From Mycteria americana (Eukaryota > Chordata > Aves > Ciconiiformes > Ciconiidae), in the NCBI RefSeq assembly GCF_035582795.1, contig NC_134367.1, positions 3,846,501 through 3,910,500 of the forward strand: DNA of 64,000 bases, given 5' to 3'. Of this stretch, positions 56,261-64,000 are shown piece after piece. Each line of letters begins with the position of its first letter. The first letter of the stretch is position 1. Under the pieces are notes generated by a model. The model saw only the letters and a list, made by a program, of their open reading frames with translations. It was not told the DNA's origin and ran no database searches. The position numbers and the translations under genes were made by a program.

Positions 56261-59200
56261 AGCGGGTCTGCAAAGGCCTGGAGAGACCTTCAACGACCCA
56301 TCCTGGGTGACTTCCCAGTCTTGCCAACACCAAACATGAAAATGACAACCTGTTGTAAGGTCTGCCTTTCCTTTTTGGTCTAGACAAGGTGTTTGTTTGT
56401 TGGCTTTAGCTGTAATCCTTGCATGGGGTACTAAGCAGGTAGCAATGTTCTGAGTATGAGTTATCAAAGCCCATGTGAGGTGCCATGCTTTGGTGCTTGG
56501 AGGCCAAGAAGGGCCTGGCCATGCCGTGTAAAGCTTTGAGGCAGGATGAGAGTGTTTTTCCCTTGTCTGACATAGTCTCCCATGTCTAACATAGCTCTGG
56601 GGAGACAGGCAGGAGGAGGTGATGAATGCATGCAGCCCTGCAGCCATGGTACACCTAGATTTGCATGGGGAAACGTTTGCCATGGCTGTCATAAGCCTGG
56701 GCTTTGGACGCTTCTGCCTTCCTTCATCCAAACCACACAGAGGGTTCATCTGGCACCGTGACAGACTTCTGCAATCACTTTGTCTCCCAGAGATGAGCCT
56801 GAGCTGCATCAGGCACCATGACCTGGTGTAAGTCTTCCTCCAGGAACCACCATGGCTGTGGCTGGTGGCCATAGGTGTTAAGAGTGCCTTGAAGCTTAGC
56901 TGGCTTTGGAAATGAGTTAAATGACTCACAAATCTGCACAAGCACATCAGAAGGATAAAACAGAGCCTTGCACTCACACCCATTCTGGTTTTGCAGTAGC
57001 CACCCAAGGCGGTCCTGCACTGGCTGGAAACATGGCAGCAGAACAGGACAGAGCCCTTCAAGTCTTTGGGACATCTCAGGTTGGAGTCAGACCCCAAGGT
57101 GCTTATATTCGCCATGAAAAGGGAAATATCCCCTAGTGTTTAGCCAGCCAGAAACCCTGGGGCTAGACAACCTGGCCCAGAGCTCCCTTCCAACAAGAGA
57201 CATTTCCAAGGGCTATGGGAGAGGAAGGGGTGTGAGTTGCATGTGTTGGATGGGAGCCACCGACCTCCAGCCAAAGGACACTTTCTGCTCTACCGATCTG
57301 TTCCCTTTTCTTCCTCATTAATGCTACTTCCATGCTCGACAGTTGTGATTTGAATAATTTGGACTGATTAGTGTTTACATAGCAACATTTGGAGGAAATG
57401 AAACCACACTACAGCCAACAGCCAACTCAAGGCTCTGAAATGCTGTTTTGTTGGGTTTCCTAAAGAAAGGCGCTTAGGTGACCATGCAGACCTATGCCAC
57501 TTGCTTGTCTGCAAGGTTAGTTCACCCTGAAATACGTGACAAATCACAGCCACGTCTGATCTAGGGGTGCGGGTCTCAAAGATATGTGGTTCTTGCAGGT
57601 TTTTAGTAAAACTAGTTGCTGGCTGGAGGACAGGAGATGCATTACCGTTGGCACTGAAGGAAGAGCAGAGGTGGCAGTGCCTCAGGCTGTTTCGTATCCA
57701 CTAGAGCACAGACACAGCAGCTGGGCAGTGCCTCTGCCCTCTTGCTCAGCACCTGTATAGCTCCAAACAAGGCCAAGACATGGTATATCCACAGCCTGAG
57801 AGCCAAGGATGGGTAGGAGACAGGGGGATGGAGGAGACAAGGGAGTGGAAGTATTGCACCTGGGAGATCAAGGGGACTTAGGAAGGACAAATAAGGGTTA
57901 TGGGATTATCTGGGAGTCTTGTGCGAGTGGGTGAAAGAAGCCTAGGAGCTGTGGGACACAAACCTGAACGCTGTAAAGATTCATTCGGTACATGGAACTT
58001 CTTTGCCTTTTTTCCTGATCAAAGACCATTTTTCAAAGGTTGCTGGGGATGCAGAAACCCTTTTAGTGAATGCCTCTGCCTTTCTTCATCTCTGCAGGCA
58101 GAGAGGCCTTATCTGATCTTTTTCTGGGAATGGATGTCCTGCCCCCTTCTTCAAAGGTGCTGGTGGAAATTGTGATCCTTGAAAACATTATGTGCAAAGC
58201 CAGGAAGGTTCCTCCTCCCCAGTCTACTTTTGGCACTGGCCGTCTCTGCTTTTTACTTGTCTCCTTGGGGCTCAGCAGTTTGCTTGAGCTGGCTCAGACG
58301 ACCCCAGGAGTGTCCTGGTACCTCCAAATTCCCTGGAGGAACAGTTGCAAGGGGGATATCTGAACGCAGGGGGAGATCTGAATTACCTCAATGGAGCTTT
58401 TGAGCTCTCCCAGTTAGCAGTGGAGTTCTAAGTGCAGCAACGCTGGTGAGACATAGGATTGCCCAGCACAGAGGGACGAGGATGGGACTAGCATGAAGCT
58501 TCAGGGATCCTTCTGTGCTTTGGTCCCTGTAGTATTTGCCCCTCTCTTCCAAATCCAGTCTGCAACTTCCCCCACTGGCATTCACCTGATGGGGGCATTT
58601 CCCACCACCCTCCCTCTCCTGTAAGTCCTAAGCAACCAGAAGAAGGAGAGGAGTTAACAGAAACTGAAATAATCAAATCCCAAAGACTTCCTCCCAAGTG
58701 GATCTATTATCTGAGGAAGGGAGCAGCTCCCGAGCCCCCTCGATGCCTGCCGGGAGTTTGAGCCGAGTACTGATATTATTCAGGAGATGCTCTGATCTCC
58801 AGCAGCGAGCTGAGGGTAAAACCCTAGGAGAACTAAAGCAACCTTCCCCTATTTACTTATTTATTTGACACTGTGTGCGTGGGCATGTTTGTTTGTATGT
58901 ATAGGGATTTCTAAATGAACACAGGCTTGGATTTCCTTGCTGGTTGGTTTTTTTTTGTTTTTTTTTTTTACCCCTGAAAAGGCTAAAATGCTCCCCTCTA
59001 ATTTAGGCAGATCTGAGTGTTGGCAGTGACCGTACACCCCCCCGGTGCTTTCTCAGTGTCTCCGTGGATGGCTGGGAAGAGCCTGGGTCTGGCTGGGTGT
59101 CCGTGTGCTCCCTAAATGCGGGAAGAGCTGACATTTCTGCCTTTTCGTTTCCTGCCAGCACATGATACTGCCAAGGAAATGCGAATGCATCCCCTCCTGG

Positions 59201-62200
59201 CTGCAAGAATTAATAACCAGTTTACTGAGACAAATGACACCAGCCTCTCCGTGTTCACGGCTCAGCAAACACTGGTGCTTGGCTCTCGGGTACTCCCGGC
59301 TCTGCTCTGCACGTGACACAGATGGAGATGGAGAGCTGCTCCTGGGGGAAGTTTATGTCCCCCTGAGACACCTATTTCCTCCGTTTTCCAAGGTCTCTAT
59401 CCTTGCAGGACTTCTGGGCACTGTGGTGCAAGTCTCTGCCTTCCTCCATCTGCCGCTCCACTTCCCAGCCGGACCACGGGCTCCCTGGGGATGTGTTTGC
59501 ACAGCCCCTTGGGTGGGGGGACATGAGTCTCAAGGACTGTGAGGGTCCGGGTGGTACAAGCAGGAGTGGGCATAGGAGACATCTCCAGGGGTCACAGTAT
59601 GGTCCCTTGAGCCCGTGCCGGCCAAAGAGATGCATTTTAGGGAGAGCTCGTGAACCCAGCACCTCTCCGTGGGCCAGTCCCCGAGTGCTTCTTCAGCATC
59701 CTCACCCCTGCGGTTAGGGACACTAGGGAGGACATCCCAGGGAGGACATCCCAGCCTAGTCTTTAACATCCATTTATGGCCCTGCTGCCCACGACTGTTT
59801 CTCGCTCTTTTCCCAGCTTTCTTATGCATTCTGATGCCCACTGTGCCAAGAGATAATTTGTGTTATGTGTTTTAAACTGATCCCCTGATGATTTCATCAC
59901 TTGCTCCCTAGGGCTTGGTGAAAGGCAGGTCTGCAGTTATCATATCCACCTTCTTCATGGTCACTTGATATGGCCAGGGGTGCCTCGGGACAGAAGACAA
60001 GTCCAGGCATTAGTTAGTTCACTGGTGTGGACATAGTTAGTCTCAAGCATGTCCTCTGCTGGATAAATACATTGATGGAAAAACATTTGAGAAACATTTG
60101 TGAGAATGCGACAACTCTGAGGTTCACTGCTCTGTCAAATCTGGCAGGGATCAGGAGGTTCAGAAGTTGTTTGGAGGGAAGAGGAGATGGGTGACAAACA
60201 GAAGGATACACAATCGGCGTCATTCACGAGAGTCATAGGGAAAAAAACACTCCAAAACCAGTTTGTGCATCAACAATCAGAACTGGTACCGAGAGAAGGA
60301 AGACCAGGACAAACGGGGAAATTTTACGAGGCATAGTTAATCAGATCCACCAAATAAATCACAGCTCTGCCTGTGAGGAAGCTGGAGAAGCAGACAGGCA
60401 GAAAACAAGGCTGAGAGTCTCTCTCTTCCCACATCCAACATGCAAATCCATCCTGAGCAATTTCTGGAGCAGCAGAAGGTCAGTAATTGATTTGGAGACC
60501 TGAGTTTCTGACTACATCACGATGCAGATGTGCTTCCCGGCCCGGCTGGTGGCCATGCAGCTCCCACTGCAGCAAACGAGCTCAGAATATGAATAGAGAG
60601 GGGAAGGAGAAGGAGCACACTCTTCCCTTGACAAGCAAGCAGCAGGGAGACAAAAAACCCTTCCATGCCGAATTAACCCAGTTTTGTCTTGAGTTGCAAC
60701 CCCCTCCCTGCCTCCCTTTGACCCCAGAGCAAAACGCCTGGTCGAGGTTGCCTTGCTGGGGTAAAAGGATGCTGGCGGAGGAGGGGGGGATCATCTGGGG
60801 TTGTTTTTTGCTTGAGGTGGAAGCTGCTTGCTTTGGAAATGATGTTGCAGCTTCAATAGCCAGAGCAGCACCGGTCCTTTCCACATCTCACCCCCCAGCT
60901 CAGGCACCTTTTGGGAAGGTCTGAGAGTGCGATGAACCTCATCCCAGGGCTGAAACCATGATGGTGCAGTGGGGAACGGCTGCTCCTGGCTGTAGTGGCT
61001 GAGCCCTGGCCCAAGCACGCGCAACAGAGACATCTCCCAGCCTGGACTTGAGCATAAACCTTTGGGAGCCCTCAAAGACCTCCTGACTCCTGGGCTAATG
61101 CATTCCTCCTCTGCAGAGCCCAGGGGTTATAGAGATTCAAGGAGGGGATAAGAGAAATTCATGGAAGGTTGGTCTATCCACAGCAATTGAACACAGTCTT
61201 GCTCAGGAAAACCTTACGCTGATTGCAGAAGCTTAAAAGTGGGGGCCAGGATGAAGATGCACCCTCAAAATGAGATCCTGAGGAGGGAAGGTTGCCTTCA
61301 TCCTTTCCCACTGAAATCCTGTGCTCACTTGGCCCTTGCCGTCATAAGGATAGCCACTGCCATTGCCCAGACTGATGGGCCAGTAAAGGCTTTTGGGGTG
61401 ATGACAGCCATCCTTTGGGACCTGGAGGGAGAATTATGGCTTTGTGTAGGGGATCTGGCAGATCCAAACCAGCTACACCTCTGATTTATGGGCTTTGATA
61501 CCTGAGCACCACAACCTCAGAGTATAAAGCAGCTGCCCAGAGAAGTGATTGCACTGGGAACTTTTGCAGTGGTTTTAAAAAGTTCAGAGGTCCTCTAAGC
61601 TCAGGTGTGTAGGTTTTACAACCAGCCTGCATGCTTACCAGCTCTGGATTTTGCAGCAGTGGAGTTGGATGAGTATCTCAAGAGTCACTATGAAAAACCC
61701 AGGAAAAAAAGAAAAAAAATGTTTTCTGGTGCCCAGAAGAGCTCTGGAAGTGGCATATGCGTGGGTGCAGCCCCAGCCTGGCAGAGCTCCTGTGGTAGAT
61801 GGACGCAGTGAACCGGCTCCATCCAGAAAGGGACTTACCACCAAAAGGGCAGCTGGGGCTCCCTCCCTTTTTGTCCTTGAGGAGCAGTGCAAAGATCAGC
61901 TCCTGCCCGCTGAGGACTTGACGTTTGCTTTTATATAGTGCTCCAAACCCCACAGCAGCCAGGAGAAGAGATGCCCTTGGATGCAGCCAGTGCAGGACAA
62001 GCGCTAACAACTGAGCAGAGAAATATCTGGGAACACCACTAAACAGTAAAACAGGACCCAGCACAGTTCGTATTTATTTCCTCTTTAATTATGTCCTCTC
62101 TTTTAATGAGATCTACAGTGATACAGTAGACAGATGGGCTGGGTGAACTGAGACCATTTTCTCCCTCCCCACCCAAAACAAAAAGATGCTACAAGGAAAG

Positions 62201-62989
62201 GCAAATATTTGACTGTTTGGGATGCAGAGGAAGGAGAAACGAAAAGGCGAGCCAGCAAACAGCTCCTCGCTCAAGCAGGGCTTTCTGCAGCACCGGCACT
62301 TTCCTCTGTCTATCCAAGAGGCTGGAGCAGGAGCTTCTGGCAGCCAGCTGGAAGGCAAGACTGGATGAAGAACATCTGCATTCTTTTCAAGTGTGTGTCC
62401 TTATCTCAGTCCCGCAGCCGAGGGCGTTTCGGAGAAAAAAGGGTATTGGAGGGGCTGCTGGGGAGGGGAGAGGAGCTGGAGATCTGCGATGCAAGGAGCA
62501 GGCTTGGGAGAGTGGCGCAGAGGAGGAAAGGGGGGTTTGGGAATGAAATGTGTCATGAGGATCCATCCTCTGACAGTGGCTCTCTTTTGGGGAGGTGCTA
62601 CTTAGGTCCCAAAGGGATGTGCTTCATCTCCTGTCCCCAAGGACAGCCAGCACAGCTCTTCTCCACTCTCCAACCTGCCAGCGCTGGCAAGGGCTACCGG
62701 GAGCAGTGGGGTTGTCCCCTGTCCCTGCGCGTCTCCTGCGGTCACAGGAGCACCACACAGGCAGGGACAACGTGGCTGGCGGTCACGGCACAGCGACAGG
62801 GCGGTAACCGTATGCTTGGCCCATCTGACAGCCCACAGGGTGACACGCACCCAGGGCTGGTTTGCAACCCCACCCCGGAGCATCGTCACGTTCGTCTCTG
62901 GAGCCCGGCTCTGCCCCTCAGCGCTCTTCAAGGAAACATCCTGAAAATGAAGATAAAATTGAGCGTTGCAGTGCTCCACGTGCACGGTA
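56261..62989. other. gene-free stretch after the last CR1
   Basis: It contains a 291-codon minus-strand frame (56240-57115) and the first part of a 382-codon + strand frame (62209-63357). Neither resembles a known family. The first runs into the CR1 copy and the second into simple sequence. An AT-rich island at 57300-57400 is listed separately. No exon of FAM167A or BLK recognised. Confidence 0.45.
57310..57400. promoter_or_regulatory. AT-rich island with forkhead- and RFX-like motifs
   Basis: ATTAATG near 57318, TGTTTAC (57372-57378, forkhead core) and directly after it ATAGCAAC (57379-57386, an RFX half-site complement) stand in a sharply AT-rich segment between GC-rich flanks. It resembles a conserved non-coding element. 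There is no direct evidence of activity. Confidence 0.2.
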
Positions 62990-63490
62990 CCAGCCCTACA
63001 CACCCACCCACGTTGGGCTCACACGAGCGCGACACGACGAGGCACGCACGCACGTTTGCGCGCATACCCGCACGCGTGCGCGCGCAGAGTGGGACGCGTG
63101 CGCGCAGATGTCGTGCACGGGCTTTGTGGTCTACGCCTACCACCTGCCAACGGTTTTCGCACGTACGCTGCTGTGTTCGACACGCACACACCAGTGATAC
63201 ACGTGTGTGCACAAGCGTCGCGGTACACGCACATATATGCCGTTTATCATCACTTTATTATGGTTTGAACATGTTACCTGTACACGCACGCGTACGGAGT
63301 CTGTGTTACGCACATGAGCGCGTTCGGCATAGTCTATGGGCATGCACACGCCCGTAGGACACAGATGTGTGCCAGCACACACGCACAGCAGCGCACACGC
63401 ACCCATCCACACCCCGTGAGCGCCGTGGCACAGGCGGACACACGCGCCGTGGCTCACGTTGTGCTACACGCGCACGCTCGCACCCAGCAG
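62990..63490. repeat. CpG-rich alternating purine-pyrimidine region
   Basis: About 500 bp dominated by ACAC, GCGC and CACGCA steps, for example CGCACGCGTGCGCGCGCA (63069-63086, 18 bases of strict alternation). It is a degenerate CA/CG repeat, with CpG far above its surroundings. Such DNA readily forms the left-handed Z form. It supplies stop-free frames on both strands, explaining several long open frames here. Confidence 0.8.
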
Positions 63491-64000
63491 ATACATCACG
63501 CTCCTGGAAGCTGATCCCCAGCCAGAGATCTCTTTACATGTCTGAGGCTAATTAATGGGTTTTGGCAGCCATGTTAATAAATTATAATCCCTTTATAACA
63601 GTGCAGGGCACCTTCAAAACCCCAAGCTCTTTGACATGCGATTGCCTTGCTGAATGCTTGATGCCAGCTCCGACTCCTCGTACTTCACTGCGAGCTTCCT
63701 CGCCTGGGTTGGAGAAGGCAGCAGTGCTCTCAGGGAAGCCAGCGTTGTATCTGGCTTTACCGGGGTGGCTTTCCTGATGCTCTCAAACCCAGGGCTTAAC
63801 AAAAAGCAATCACTCAGAGGAAGGGAGGTTTAGCACAGATGTGACCCTGTCCTCCCTGGTCCAGGTAGGCAATGGCATCCTGAGCATGTCAAGGTGAGAA
63901 ACGCGCCCATGAACACGTAACCAGGGACTTGGAGACAGAAGAAATCTGAGGAGGGATGTTTTCATGGAGCTGGGAGTGTTAATGTCTGCATTGCAGGGGA
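63491..64000. other. unannotated right end
   Basis: An AT-rich patch with several TAAT cores (63548-63593: GGCTAATTAATGGG, then TTAATAAATTATAATCCC) follows the alternating repeat. Otherwise no gene or repeat recognised. Confidence 0.4.

Noticed and set aside
62862-63514. Several Arg/His/Thr-rich frames of 60-130 codons on both strands near 63 kb
   Set aside because: They are translations of the CA/CG alternating repeat, which lacks stops in all frames.

Overview
This window is vertebrate nuclear DNA, and almost certainly avian. The evidence is the CR1 LINE 3' ends with their ACAGAATC-type tail repeats, an LTR family that begins TGTCGTGG and is common in neoavian birds, GT-AG introns, one CpG island and very low coding density. 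I cannot name the species from the sequence. The only protein-coding gene I can support is TDH (mitochondrial L-threonine 3-dehydrogenase) on the + strand. Its eight coding exons lie between 29420 and 34734 and join in frame to a 373-residue protein with no disablement.  Layout. 1-1590: probably non-coding; it ends in a poly(A)-signal-like hexamer and may be the 3'UTR of an upstream + strand gene (in other vertebrates MTMR9 lies upstream of TDH, but no MTMR9 codon is visible). 1591-17928: intergenic, with a perfect 3 x 47 bp tandem repeat, an A18G14 tract and a 34 bp palindrome. 17934-23693: a retroviral cluster made of one solo LTR and one short provirus, both on the - strand and both with 5 bp target-site duplications. 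The provirus has no evident gag, pol or env frame, but carries about twelve divergent copies of a ~47 bp unit. 24520-25260: CpG island with several CRE-like motifs and a good splice donor, the likely TDH promoter and non-coding first exon. 24925-29401: first intron, containing a second exon-like segment preceded by CCAAT and TATA motifs. 29402-34734: TDH exons. 34735 to ~37605: 3'UTR with at least two poly(A) signals. 37606-64000: no gene found; it holds four-plus repeat features (CR1 fragments, GT-rich stretch, CpG-rich alternating purine-pyrimidine stretch) and several AT-rich islands that could be regulatory.  How it fits together. TDH oxidises L-threonine with NAD+ in mitochondria. GCAT, not in this window, then splits the product to glycine and acetyl-CoA. 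The rest of the window is best read as flanking and regulatory DNA plus transposon remains. No new multigene system, CRISPR array, rRNA or tRNA gene was found. The least ordinary elements are the compact provirus with its internal tandem array and the candidate second, TATA-type TDH promoter.
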